Source: RPQJ01 sp963700045
GTDB lineage: Bacteria; Pseudomonadota; Gammaproteobacteria; Steroidobacterales; Steroidobacteraceae
Length of the DNA: 64,000 nucleotides
Direction: 5' to 3'
Assembly (NCBI GenBank): GCA_963700045.1
Contig: CAVOWK010000007.1
Location: forward strand, 62,001-126,000
Shown: one piece after another, positions 16,150 through 24,838 of the stretch
How the letters are laid out: every line of letters begins with the position of its first letter
Position numbering within the stretch: position 1 is the stretch's first letter
Notes under the pieces: generated by a model
What the model was told of the DNA's origin: nothing
Seen by the model: the letters and a program-made list of their open reading frames with translations, nothing else
Databases searched by the model: none
Made by a program: the position numbers and the translations under genes

Positions 16150-19100
16150 GGTGTGGCCTCTGCCGTGCGTGTCACGGCCGCGATGCGTGCCTTGAGTTCG
16201 GCAACCCACGCGGTCACCTGGGTGTCGGCGCCCTGCGTCAGCAGCTGGTAGCGCTCGTAGTGCGGCAGCGCGGCCGTCGCATTGTCGTAATACAGGTCGT
16301 GCAGGATCGCGAGGTTGCGCTCGGCATCCGCGTAGTTCGGGTCAAGCGTGAGTGCGCGTTCATACGCTGCTTGCGCATCCGCGAACTGGCCTGCCTGGCG
16401 TTTCTGCACGCCGAGCTGGTTCTGGACGGCCGGGTCAGCCTCCGGCGGCAGAGCCGGCCCGGCCACCGGCGCCACCGGCGCATCGGCAACTTCCGCCCGC
16501 GCATACCGGCCGGGCTTCAGCTGCGCGAGTTCGGCGTAGCTCTTCTGCACCCACTCGTCGTAGACGCCCTGCGCGGCGAGCCGCGCGTTGCGTTCGTGGA
16601 TGCCGATCGCCTTTTCCTCGAACGGGAACGCCTGCTCCTCGAGCAGGACGTCGTATTGCTCGAGTTCCTCGGCGTCAAGATCCTTTGGCCGGTCCGATTC
16701 CAGCAGCGATTTGCCCAGGTCGCGGTAGAGATCGGCCATGGCGAACGCCGAGGCGGTCGTGACCTGCGCCACGCCGTATTCCTCGGCCCGACCGTAAGCA
16801 CCGAGCGCCGCTTCGAGGGCCTTGCGCTTGGTCGGGAACGACTTCTCGAGTGGCAGGGCCAGCCGGATCGCACGGGCCGTTGCGTCGAGTGGCCGCGCCA
16901 GTTCAAGGGACGCAGTCGCCGCGAGGAACTTCGTACGGTCCGTGCGCTCCGCACCGGCTGCCCGGTCGGCAACGATGATGTCCTCGAGCCAGCGCTGGCG
17001 CCCTGCTGCGTCGTTGGCGTCACGCGCCAGGTCGGCAAGCGTCTGGCGCGCATCCAGCGCCGGACCGGCAGGCACCGGGTAGCGCCTGACGTACTCCGCG
17101 TAGACGCGGCTCGCGGATGCGCGGTCGCCGGCTGCGACCTGCAGTTCGGCCGCCTGCCACAGCGCCGTGCGGCGCACTTCGGGATCTTCCGTCGTGCGTG
17201 CCGCCACGCGCTCGAACTCGGCGGCGGCCCTGGCCTGTTGTCCGGACTCGACGTACGCGACCGCCAGCTTGCGGTCCACTTCGGCGGCCAGCTCGTGTTG
17301 CGGATAGGTGGCGCGGAAGCCTTCGAGCACCTCGGCCGCGGCGGTCCATTGCTTGTCCTGCAGCAGCAACGTCGCCGCGTCGAACTCGGCCTTGGCGCGG
17401 ATCGGCGACGCCGGCGCGACGGCCGCCACGCGCAGGAAGTCCTGCACCGCGCCGGCATGGTCGCCCGCGGCCTGGCGGCTCTCGGCCTGCCGATACACGG
17501 CCGCCGCCTGGCGTTCGAGGGCTTCCGCGTGCTGCGCGTCGCTGGGGGGCGTCCGCGCCACGACCTCGCCGTAGGCACGCTCGGCTTCGGGGTAGCGCGA
17601 GGAGTCGAAGTAGGTGTGCGCCAGCACGGTCCAGGCGACGAGTTGCTGGCCGGCGTCGGCCCGCGAGCCGAGCGCCAGCACGCTCTGCGCGACCGCTTCG
17701 GCGCGCTGCCGATCGCCGAGGTCGAACAGCTGCTTGGTCGTGCGGGTCAGCACGCCCGGCGTTTCGACGTGATCGGGGAACGTGCTCGAAAACAGCAATG
17801 CCGACTCGATGGCGCGCTGCCGCAGGGCCGGTCGCTCGGCCTCGGGCAGCGTCGGTTCAGCCTTGTCGAGCGCGACCAGCGCGGCGTAACCGGCACGACC
17901 CGCCTCGGGCGCGTTCTGGTAGCGGTAGGCCGCCTTCTCGTACTCGTCGGCCGCCTCGACGAAGCGCGAGCCCTCGAGCAGCAGGTCGGCCAGCAGCAGC
18001 CGGGTTGCCGGCGCCTCGGGTGTGGCGTCGAAGCCGTCAAGGTACTCGCGGTACCAGCGCACGGCGGCGTTGCGATCGGCCTCCCCGCCCTGCTTCTGCG
18101 CCAGCGCATGATGATGCCGCGCCAGGTCGAGCAGGTTGGCCTGCACGGCTGCGCTCACGCGCGGATCGATGTCCGCCCCGCGCTGCGCCCAATAGGCGCT
18201 GCGCGGTCCGTAGAGTTCGACCAGTTCCTGCTTCGACTCGAGCACGAGTGCGTTGAAGCCCGCCTTGCCATAGGCGTCGGTCGCCTTGCCGAGCAGCAGC
18301 GGCGCCTCGGGATCGAGCGGCTGGCGTCGCGCGAACGAGCGGTAGACCTCGGCGCCGTCCTGGTAGCGTTCCTTTTCCACGTAGAGGTCGCCAAGCGCGC
18401 TGTACAGGCGAGCTTCGTACGGCGCCGGGCCGCGCCGCGACAGCGCGGCCTGCAGCGAGGTCGCTCCCTCGTCCGCCGCGAACATGACGCTCAGTGCACG
18501 CAGGGCGTCGTCAGACAGCTCCTGCTGGGGCCGGGTCAGCTGCGACGTTTCGCGCAACTGACCGTCCTGCACCAGCACGGTGTCGAGCAACGCGAGAAAA
18601 TCACGGCTGCTCGCGGCGTTGTCGCCGAGCTTGAACTGCGCCCAGCCGCGCTTGTAGAGCGCCTGCTCGTGGAACGAGCTGGCGGGGCCCATGGCGAGCA
18701 CCGCCGCGTACGCCTGCTCGGCCTCGGCGTAGCGCTTCGCGCTGAAGAACACCTCGCCGCGGCGGAACTGCGCCTCGTCGGCATGTGCACCCTGCGGATG
18801 CCGCTGCACCAGTTCGTCGAGCGCGGCCATGGCCGCACTGGCATCGCCCGCAACCTCGGACGCGCGCGCCAGTTGGTAAAGCACGGCATCGCGCGCGGCG
18901 TAGTCGGGGTAGTCGCGCAGCAGTTCCTGGTACGCAGCGACGGCTTCACGAGCCTTGGTCTGCGCGGTGACGTCCGGCGCGTCTTCTGTACCGCTGAGCA
19001 TGGCCGCCTGCTCGAGCCGCAGATCGCCGAGCCGGCGCAGCGCCTGGGCCTTCAGCGCAGGGTCCGCGCCATCGATCTTCAGGAACGCTTCATAGCTGTT

Positions 19101-19277
19101 CGCAGCGTCGTCCGGCGCTGCCTGCACCGGCAGCGAGCGATCCACCGGCGCGCTGCGGCCTGCCAGCGACCCGAGCGTCGGCTCCGCCTTCCTGCGCGCG
19201 CTCTCGGCCGTACCCGCCCAGCCAGTGGCAAGCACGGTGGCGGCGGCGGCGAGCCAGAGATAACGGGAGGTGCTCAT
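16146..19277 (-). CDS. Large periplasmic tetratricopeptide-repeat protein
   Basis: This 1043-residue exported scaffold begins MSTSRYLWLAAAATVLATGWAG, a signal peptide. The rest is almost entirely helical TPR-like repeats. Typical units are ALRRLGDLRLEQAAM, AVLYQLARASEVAGD and, near the C-terminus, AYERALTLDPNYADAERNLAILHDLYYDN. Such proteins act as assembly platforms. The arrangement resembles periplasmic TPR partners of gliding-type Agl/Glt motors and of Vibrio TonB2 clusters, but orthology cannot be claimed from sequence alone. The ATG at 19275-19277 overlaps the preceding gene by 4 bp; the frame is open upstream without similarity. Confidence 0.85.
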   Translation of the reverse strand: MSTSRYLWLAAAATVLATGWAGTAESARRKAEPTLGSLAGRSAPVDRSLPVQAAPDDAANSYEAFLKIDGADPALKAQALRRLGDLRLEQAAMLSGTEDAPDVTAQTKAREAVAAYQELLRDYPDYAARDAVLYQLARASEVAGDASAAMAALDELVQRHPQGAHADEAQFRRGEVFFSAKRYAEAEQAYAAVLAMGPASSFHEQALYKRGWAQFKLGDNAASSRDFLALLDTVLVQDGQLRETSQLTRPQQELSDDALRALSVMFAADEGATSLQAALSRRGPAPYEARLYSALGDLYVEKERYQDGAEVYRSFARRQPLDPEAPLLLGKATDAYGKAGFNALVLESKQELVELYGPRSAYWAQRGADIDPRVSAAVQANLLDLARHHHALAQKQGGEADRNAAVRWYREYLDGFDATPEAPATRLLLADLLLEGSRFVEAADEYEKAAYRYQNAPEAGRAGYAALVALDKAEPTLPEAERPALRQRAIESALLFSSTFPDHVETPGVLTRTTKQLFDLGDRQRAEAVAQSVLALGSRADAGQQLVAWTVLAHTYFDSSRYPEAERAYGEVVARTPPSDAQHAEALERQAAAVYRQAESRQAAGDHAGAVQDFLRVAAVAPASPIRAKAEFDAATLLLQDKQWTAAAEVLEGFRATYPQHELAAEVDRKLAVAYVESGQQARAAAEFERVAARTTEDPEVRRTALWQAAELQVAAGDRASASRVYAEYVRRYPVPAGPALDARQTLADLARDANDAAGRQRWLEDIIVADRAAGAERTDRTKFLAATASLELARPLDATARAIRLALPLEKSFPTKRKALEAALGAYGRAEEYGVAQVTTASAFAMADLYRDLGKSLLESDRPKDLDAEELEQYDVLLEEQAFPFEEKAIGIHERNARLAAQGVYDEWVQKSYAELAQLKPGRYARAEVADAPVAPVAGPALPPEADPAVQNQLGVQKRQAGQFADAQAAYERALTLDPNYADAERNLAILHDLYYDNATAALPHYERYQLLTQGADTQVTAWVAELKARIAAVTRTAEATP

Positions 19278-21163
19278 CGGCCGCCTCCAGCCGTCGCGCC
19301 GTCGTACAGCGAGGCCAGCGCGAACTGTGCCTGCGTCGAGTAACTGCGAAGGCGCTTCTGCTGCGCCTGCAGCTCCGTGACCGCCAGGTCCGCGAGCGCG
19401 CGCTCCTGCGCGAGGGCCGTGGCGTCGATCAGGGGAGCGATGCGTGCCACCCGCTCCGATAGCTCGTCGACGCGGCCCGCGAAACCCTGTGTGTTCCGCG
19501 GCACGAGATCGCCCGCCTCGCCGATCGCGGCGAGCCGCGTGCCGGCCTCGGCCAGCGCCGCTCGTGTCTGCCGCAGGTCGCGACCGGTCTGCGTGGCGCG
19601 CACTTTGTACGCACGATCGAGTTCCCACGAGAGCGCGCCGCGCAGCAGGCGCGCACGCTCAGCGAACTCGTCACGCTGGGGTCCGGCCGGCATCGCGGCC
19701 AGCGCGGCGTCGATGCGCGCAAGCGCCTCCCACTGCGCCCGCTCCTGCGGCGATGCAAGCGCTGCGACTTCACGCTTCGCTTCCACCTGGGCAAAACGGT
19801 CGGCCAGTTCCTGCTGGCGCTGTGCCAGCGCAGCGAGATCCGTGCCCGAGAGCATTTCCTGCCGGCGCGGTTCGCGCTGTGTCGCGGCGATCTCACGTGC
19901 CTCGATCATGGCGCCGAACGCCTCGAGCGAATCGGTCCAGCGCGAGAGGTTGGCCTGCATCAGGCGCAGGTCGCGGTAGTTCTTCAGGCCTTCCTGGAAT
20001 TCGTGCGATGCCAGCAGGTGATAGAGGTATCGCGTGTGCGGTGCATCGGGCAGCTGCTCGAGCTGCCAGAACCAGCCCGGACGGTCGCCCTGCGGCACCG
20101 TTGCCAGGATCGAGTCGAGAAAGCCGCCCTGACGGATGGCAGCAATCGACTCGTCGATGCGTCGCGACTCGCGCGCATAGGCGTCGACCGCCGATCGATA
20201 GTGCTCGGACGCCTGGCCGTTCGAGGCCAGCTTGACATAGGCATAGGGAACCGCGACCAGCGACTCCTGCACCGACGCGTCGAGCAGCCGCCGCTGCTGC
20301 AGTTCGAGCCAGGGCACCAGCGCGCGGTCCGGGCGATTGGCGTTCGCTTCCGCCCAGCCCAGCGCCAGCAGCGCCTTGTTGGAGAACGGACCATCGAGAC
20401 GCACGCGGCTCAGCACCGCCGCCGGATCCTCGCTACCCTGCTGCTGCAGCAGCGCGAATCCGATGGCGAGATTCGCGCGGTCACGCAGCGAGGCCTGCTC
20501 CTCGTTGGCCGCCTGCAGCGTGCCAACCTGCTCGAGAAACTGGCGGCCTCGTGCCGTGTCACCTGCACGCACCAGCGCGACGCCGAGATTGAAGCGTGCG
20601 TAGTTGGACCATCCGCCGGTCTCGCTCCAGCTCTCCAGGCGTTTCGCCGCCTCGCCGAAACGGCCGAGACCCATCAGGACGTTCGCCTCCAGCAGGCGCC
20701 TCTCGGGCTCGAGCTTGCCGGGCAACGGCTGCTCGACCAGCCCGAGATTGCGCAGCGCCGCTTCGTAGTAGCCACGCTGGTACCCGATTCGAGCAAGGTA
20801 GAAGCGCGCACGATCGCGGACTGCGGGGGCCACCGGGCCGGCCAGCAGGCGATCGAAGATGCGCTCCGCCTCCGTGTGCAGGCCGAGCGAAAGGTACAAA
20901 CCGCCCGCGAGCAGCTCCGCCTCGACAGCGTGATGCTGCAGCCGGTCAAAATCGCGATTGGCCTCGAGCCGGACGATCGACTCGAAGTAGTCGTCCTGGA
21001 AGAAGTGGAACAGCACGTCGCCGTAATCGAGATCGCGAACCTGCGTCGGCGCAGGCGCATCGCGCGACGGCTCGTCCGCCTGCACGGTCCAGGCCACGGC
21101 CGCGCCCAGCACCAGGAAGATGCAGAGCGCGTAGAGCCGGGCGGTGGAGAGTCGCTGATGCAT
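19274..21163 (-). CDS. Exported TPR-like helical repeat protein
   Basis: This 629-residue exported protein has a signal anchor or signal peptide (LYALCIFLVLGAAVAWTV, ~10-27). Helical repeats follow: AELLAGGLYLSLGLHTEAERIFDRLL, then RARFYLARIGYQRGYYEAALRNL, and ARFNLGVALVRAGDTARGRQFLEQV. The C-terminal 250 residues are long charged helices (ALAQRQQELADRFAQVEAKREVAAL and similar) that look coiled-coil. The combination suggests a periplasmic structural element reaching across the envelope. It is coupled to the larger TPR gene (4-bp overlap) and follows the small protein at 21195-21749. No enzymatic motif is seen. Confidence 0.82.
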   Translation of the reverse strand: MHQRLSTARLYALCIFLVLGAAVAWTVQADEPSRDAPAPTQVRDLDYGDVLFHFFQDDYFESIVRLEANRDFDRLQHHAVEAELLAGGLYLSLGLHTEAERIFDRLLAGPVAPAVRDRARFYLARIGYQRGYYEAALRNLGLVEQPLPGKLEPERRLLEANVLMGLGRFGEAAKRLESWSETGGWSNYARFNLGVALVRAGDTARGRQFLEQVGTLQAANEEQASLRDRANLAIGFALLQQQGSEDPAAVLSRVRLDGPFSNKALLALGWAEANANRPDRALVPWLELQQRRLLDASVQESLVAVPYAYVKLASNGQASEHYRSAVDAYARESRRIDESIAAIRQGGFLDSILATVPQGDRPGWFWQLEQLPDAPHTRYLYHLLASHEFQEGLKNYRDLRLMQANLSRWTDSLEAFGAMIEAREIAATQREPRRQEMLSGTDLAALAQRQQELADRFAQVEAKREVAALASPQERAQWEALARIDAALAAMPAGPQRDEFAERARLLRGALSWELDRAYKVRATQTGRDLRQTRAALAEAGTRLAAIGEAGDLVPRNTQGFAGRVDELSERVARIAPLIDATALAQERALADLAVTELQAQQKRLRSYSTQAQFALASLYDGATAGGGR

Positions 21164-21194
21164 GGTGCGAACTGCGGACAGCCAGAAGCCCGTC

Positions 21195-21749
21195 CTACTC
21201 CCACTGCCGCACGACGAACTCGGGCTGCAGCGAAGCCTCGCGGTCGCTGATGCGCAGTTCGACGTACTTGGCGCCTACGGTCTTGTCGACCTTGAGCGTC
21301 GTGCCGCGGCGATAGTCGCGCTCGTGCGGACCCTTGCCGGTGAAGAAAGCGACGATCTCGTGGCTCCCGGCTTTCAGGTTGCCGAGGTAGAGCTTCTGCA
21401 CGCCACCGCGGTGCAGGGCCTGCACCTCGCGGTCCGTGTACAGGTAGTTGGCGACCTCCTTGTCGTCGACCTTGAGCGTCACCGAGTCGAGCGCGAAGAA
21501 CGTGCCCACGTCCACCGAGAGGAACACGGCGACCTGGGTGCTGGCCGGATAGAGCAGTTCCTCTTCCAGCTTGAACAGGTCGCGATTGAGTTCGATCAGC
21601 TGCTTCTTCAGCGCCTGCACGTCCTGGTCGACGGTCTTGAGGTTGGCCGTGTCGCCCTCGGACGGCACCGCCGCAAGCGGGACCGCCAGCAGGGCAAACG
21701 CCGTGAACAGTCGTGCAGCGAACAGCATCGGATGTGATTTCGGTTTCAT
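21195..21749 (-). CDS. Periplasmic coiled-coil/beta protein of the TPR-ExbBD operon
   Basis: This 184-residue protein has a signal peptide (AARLFTAFALLAVPLAAV) and a short heptad-like coiled coil (LKTVDQDVQALKKQLIELNRDLFKLEEELL, given here only as the start of its ~50-residue helical part). A beta-rich domain follows with a LYLGNLKAGSHEIVAFF segment reminiscent of PEGA/carboxypeptidase-regulatory-like folds. I cannot assign a function. It lies 15 bp after the TlpA gene and 31 bp before the first TPR gene, so it belongs to the riboswitch-led operon. Homologues may be mislabelled as transcription regulators; nothing here is DNA-binding. Confidence 0.72.
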   Translation of the reverse strand: MKPKSHPMLFAARLFTAFALLAVPLAAVPSEGDTANLKTVDQDVQALKKQLIELNRDLFKLEEELLYPASTQVAVFLSVDVGTFFALDSVTLKVDDKEVANYLYTDREVQALHRGGVQKLYLGNLKAGSHEIVAFFTGKGPHERDYRRGTTLKVDKTVGAKYVELRISDREASLQPEFVVRQWE

Positions 21750-21764
21750 GCGGGCGGAGCTCCG

Positions 21765-22283
21765 TCAGTCCTGGCGCAGGCGTTCGAGTTGTGGCTTGAG
21801 TTCGGCAAAGTCGGCTGGGACGCCGGACCAGGACGCGCGAACGTGTCCCTCGGCATCGAGCAGCAGCGTGAGCGGCAGCTTCGCAACGTCGTACGCGCGT
21901 GCAACGGTCTGCTGCGCGTCGACCAGCGTCGGCATCTTCAGGTGCAGCGAATCGGCGACCGCGGCAGAGCGGTCGGTGCCGTCGAGGTTGACTCCCAGCA
22001 CGGGCGTGCCGGAGCTCAGCCCAAGCGCATCGAGCGCGGCGACGGACTCGCGGCAAGGCCCGCACCAGCTGGCCCAGAAGTGCAGGACGACGGGTTCGCC
22101 GCGGAACTCCGACAGGCGCACGTTATGGCCGTCGACGGCCTTCAGGGCGAAATCAGGCGCGATGGAATTGAGCGCGGGAGGCGCGGCAAACGCGGGCACG
22201 CCGGCAGCCACGGCGATCGCCGCAACCATCCATGTCCGCAATACCCCTGGCGGGGCGAATGAATCGAATGTCTTGCGTTGCAC
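21765..22283 (-). CDS. TlpA-family thiol:disulfide oxidoreductase, first gene of the riboswitch operon
   Basis: This exported thioredoxin-fold protein of up to 172 residues has the active site WCGPCRES (~70-77), preceded by LHFWAS and followed by a cis-Pro region near KLPLTLLLD. TlpA-type proteins reduce periplasmic or envelope disulfides or haem ligands. The longest reading starts at a GTG at 22281-22283, which lies inside the 3' strand of the riboswitch P1 helix. An ATG at 22227-22229 or a TTG at 22239-22241 would start outside the aptamer but shorten the signal peptide. Start choice therefore decides whether the riboswitch hides the start codon directly. Confidence 0.88.
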   Translation of the reverse strand: MQRKTFDSFAPPGVLRTWMVAAIAVAAGVPAFAAPPALNSIAPDFALKAVDGHNVRLSEFRGEPVVLHFWASWCGPCRESVAALDALGLSSGTPVLGVNLDGTDRSAAVADSLHLKMPTLVDAQQTVARAYDVAKLPLTLLLDAEGHVRASWSGVPADFAELKPQLERLRQD

Positions 22284-22373
22284 CTGGCAACCCCGCTGTC
22301 ATGGGAACTTCCCGAAGACCGGTGGCTTTGCGTCCCCGCCTTTCGGCGGGTTTGCCTTTTTCAGTCGACCGCA
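22274..22373 (-). ncRNA. Cyclic-di-GMP-I (GEMM) riboswitch aptamer
   Basis: Read on the minus strand, the region has the GEMM-I landmarks in order. AAGGCAAACC is followed by a CCCGCC/GGCGGG stem closed by a GAAA tetraloop (22350-22335). The invariant GGGACGCAAAGCC comes next, then a second hairpin arm (CCGGTCTTCGGGAA...TTCCC) and the core GCGGGGTTGCC at 22297-22287. The outer ends TGCGGTCGACTG (22373-22362) and CAGGTGCAACGCA (22286-22274) can form P1. The base at the position equivalent to G20 appears to be G, which favours c-di-GMP over cGAMP. The element lies directly before the tlpA-TPR-ExbBDD-TonB operon. On the plus strand the same stem followed by TTTGCCTTTTT mimics a terminator. Confidence 0.92.
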
Positions 22374-22402
22374 TGGTTGTCTGCGGCTCCCCGGACTGTC
22401 AA
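22374..22402 (-). promoter_or_regulatory. Promoter for the c-di-GMP riboswitch operon
   Basis: A perfect sigma-70 -35 hexamer TTGACA lies at 22402-22397 on the minus strand. About 17-18 bp further is a weak AACCAT/CAACCA -10. Initiation there would start the transcript right at the 5' side of riboswitch P1, as expected for a riboswitch leader. The -10 is poor, so an activator or alternative spacing is possible. Confidence 0.55.
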
Positions 22403-22472
22403 ATCAGGGGGGCAATGAATGCCAGACACTTGCGCTGCGTCACATTTCGCCCCCGCCAGTCGCACCCAGTGC

Positions 22473-23453
22473 CTATTGCGGGGGTTCGAGCCCGGCCGAA
22501 TAGAAGATCTGGCCGTCGCGGTCGACGATGACCGCCTCGACGTCGCCGAGCTTGCGGACGAATTCCATGCCGCGCTCGACGCCGAGTATGAAAACCGTCT
22601 TGGTCAAGCCATCGGTGCGCGTCGCATTGGCACCGATGACCGTGACGCTGCGCACGGCATCCGGCGACTTGCCGGTGCCCGGCACGAGGATGTGGTGATA
22701 GCGCTTGCCGTCTTCCTCGAAATAGCGCTCGTAGTCGCCGGACGTCGAAATCGCCTCATCCTGCAGCGGGATGCGCGCCACCACCGCACCCTGCTTGCGC
22801 GGGTCGCGGATGCCGACCACCCAGGGCTTGCCGAGCCGATCACCGAGCAGCGCGGTGTCGCCGCCGGCGTTGACCATCGCGTGCTCGATCCCCATGCGCC
22901 GCAGGATCTCGACGCCGCGGTCGACCGACCAGCCCTTGGCGATGCCGCCGAGGTCGATGCGCATGCCCGGCTGCAGGAACCGGATCGTATTCGCGGCGGG
23001 GTCGACCTTGAGCTGGCGGTAATCGACACCCGGCAATGCAGCCGCGATCTGCGCGTCGGTCGGATGCTGGTGCGCACGGTAGTCGTAGAGGTAACCGACG
23101 CTGGCATACGTGATGTCGAACGCGCCGTTGCTGAGGCGCGAGTATTCGAGCGCCTTCGTCACGACGTCGATGATGTCGGCGTCCACCTGCACCGGGCGCT
23201 CGAAAGCGTGCGCGTTGACCTGCGAAAGCTGGCTCTCCGGCTTGTACGTGCTCATGAGGTCGTCGGTGCGGCGCATGTCGGCCATGACCGCGTCGATGGC
23301 ATTCACGGCCAGGACGGGGTCCTCGCTCCAGAGTTGCACCGCGATGCGCGTGCCCATGATGGCTTCTTCACGCTCGTACCACGCGGCATGCGCAGCCGGG
23401 AAACCGGCCAGCAGATTCAGGACCAGCAGCAGTACGATCCGGCGCATTGCCAA
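22473..23453 (-). CDS. apbE: FAD:protein FMN transferase ApbE (exported)
   Basis: ApbE attaches FMN to Thr/Ser of target proteins through a phosphoester bond, outside the cytoplasm. The 326-residue protein has a signal peptide (IVLLLVLNLLAGFPAAHA) with no lipobox cysteine. Family motifs follow: MGTRIAV (~34), DLGGIAKGWSVDRG (~186-199), VNAGGD (~213-218), YHHILVPGTGKSP (~263) and TDGLTKTVFILG. Its start is 3 bp after the methyltransferase stop, placing it last in the minus arm of the divergent locus. Candidate substrates are in the other arm, notably the DUF3570 protein at 35169-36317. Confidence 0.94.
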   Translation of the reverse strand: MAMRRIVLLLVLNLLAGFPAAHAAWYEREEAIMGTRIAVQLWSEDPVLAVNAIDAVMADMRRTDDLMSTYKPESQLSQVNAHAFERPVQVDADIIDVVTKALEYSRLSNGAFDITYASVGYLYDYRAHQHPTDAQIAAALPGVDYRQLKVDPAANTIRFLQPGMRIDLGGIAKGWSVDRGVEILRRMGIEHAMVNAGGDTALLGDRLGKPWVVGIRDPRKQGAVVARIPLQDEAISTSGDYERYFEEDGKRYHHILVPGTGKSPDAVRSVTVIGANATRTDGLTKTVFILGVERGMEFVRKLGDVEAVIVDRDGQIFYSAGLEPPQ

Positions 23454-23456
23454 GCC

Positions 23457-24828
23457 TCAGGGACCCTGTCGCAGCTGGGCCTCGTCGTGCAGGCGCAGCA
23501 GGTAGTCCCGCACGATGCCAGTCGCCTCGGCCGAGGGCAACAGTCGTTCGTCGACGAGTTTCGCGGCGATGTCGCTCATCGAACGCCGGCCGTCGACCAG
23601 CGACAGCCACGTAGCCGCGCACCCGGAGTGCGAGCGCGTGGTCGGCCACCTCGGGCAACAGCGGAACCGGATGTCGCGGATCCGCGAGCCACGGCGGCAA
23701 CGGGCGCAGCGGCAGCTCCGCCTCGCGCTGCTTGCGGACTGCGAACGTGACGACCTCCTCGATCCGCGCGTGCCGGCTCGCCGGCGACGCCAGGTACGGC
23801 TGGCGCGACGCCTGCAACTGCGGCGACTCGAAGCCCGCACCCGCGACGATTTCCTGCACTTCCTCGCTCGAGTAGGCCTGCGCGGGGTCCGCCTGCTGAA
23901 AGAACAGCGTGCCGGTGCTGACCCAGCTCCCGCCCGGTGCAAGCAACGTATTCACGGTTGCCGCCAGGCTTTCGAGGTCGGTGTCGACGACGTCGACGAG
24001 CCACGGAGTCACCACGGTATCGAAGCTGCCCGGCGCAAACGGCGGCTGCTTCGCGTCGCCGAACACGAGTTGCAGTCCCGGCTGCGCCCGCGCCGGCGCA
24101 GTCAGCGTGCGCAGCAAGGCGTGGCTCGCGAGGTCGCGCGGCGCGACGGGAAACTCGTAGAGGTCGATGCGCTCGGCGGCGTACATCCGCCGCGCGACGG
24201 CCAGCAGCAGCGGATTGATGTCGGCCGCGACGGTCAGGGTCGGACGCAGGATCGCATGCAGATCGTAGGGGAGCCGCCCTGCGCCGCTGCCGAGCACGAG
24301 CAGTCGCTGCGGACGCACGCTGCCCAGCGCAAGACGGACGGCTGCAACCGCCGCCTGATTCTCTGCCTCACCCCAGACCCAGTCGCGGTGCACGTTGGGG
24401 TAATAGCTCGCAAGCCCCTGGGCCGAGGCAACGACCGGAGCGAGCGCGGCATACGTGGCAGCCGCTGCCGGCTCTGCCTCGGTCTCGAGCGATGCCAGGA
24501 GCGCCTGCAGGCGTCGCGCATGATCCGAGCACGCCATCGCCAGCAACTTGAGCCGGTTGCGCGTGGTGGGTCGCGTGACGTCCGGACGCAGTGCCGCGCG
24601 GTACTGCGCAGCCTGCCGCTTGAGGTGGGCCGTCATCGCGTGCAGCCGCCCGCGCCATTCGGCGAGCGCGAGATCGGGTGCCGGCAACAGCCACGGCATG
24701 CCGTCGACCATGGGATAGCGCACGCCGCACGCGGAGCAACTCAGCGTGACATCGCCCTCGAGCACACCCGCGCAACGCGGGCACCGCAGTAACGGCAGGA
24801 CTGCACTCGAGATCGCTGGCTCGTTCAA
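23457..24828 (-). CDS. N2227-like methyltransferase with N-terminal zinc ribbon and PqqD-like tail (frameshifted)
   Basis: The N-terminus has a Trm112-like zinc ribbon (CPRC at 16-19, CSAC at 31-34). The central domain is a SAM methyltransferase: RLLVLGSGAGRLPYDLH (~168-184), VAADINPLLLAVARRMY and VVTPWLVDVVDTDLE. This last region is like the carnosine N-methyltransferase (N2227) family. The frame breaks at about 23608-23616. Skipping one base continues into WLSLVDGRRSMSDIAAKLV and YLLRLHDEAQ, ending at 23457, a segment that resembles PqqD. Without correction the protein runs on to 23368 inside apbE, which is implausible. The substrate is unknown. It lies between the DUF1501-type gene and apbE with 10- and 3-bp gaps. 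Confidence 0.75.
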
Positions 24829-24838
24829 GGTTCTCCGG

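Noticed and set aside
16062..19343. A 1093-codon open frame on the plus strand opposite the large TPR gene
   Set aside because: It is a composition-driven mirror frame in GC-rich DNA. Its translation is Arg/Leu/Val/Gly-rich without motifs, while the minus strand encodes signal peptide and TPR repeats.
22335..22362. Rho-independent terminator on the plus strand (CCCGCC-TTTC-GGCGGG followed by TTTGCCTTTTT)
   Set aside because: Both neighbouring genes are on the minus strand, and the same bases are the tetraloop-closed stem of the c-di-GMP riboswitch read in the other direction.
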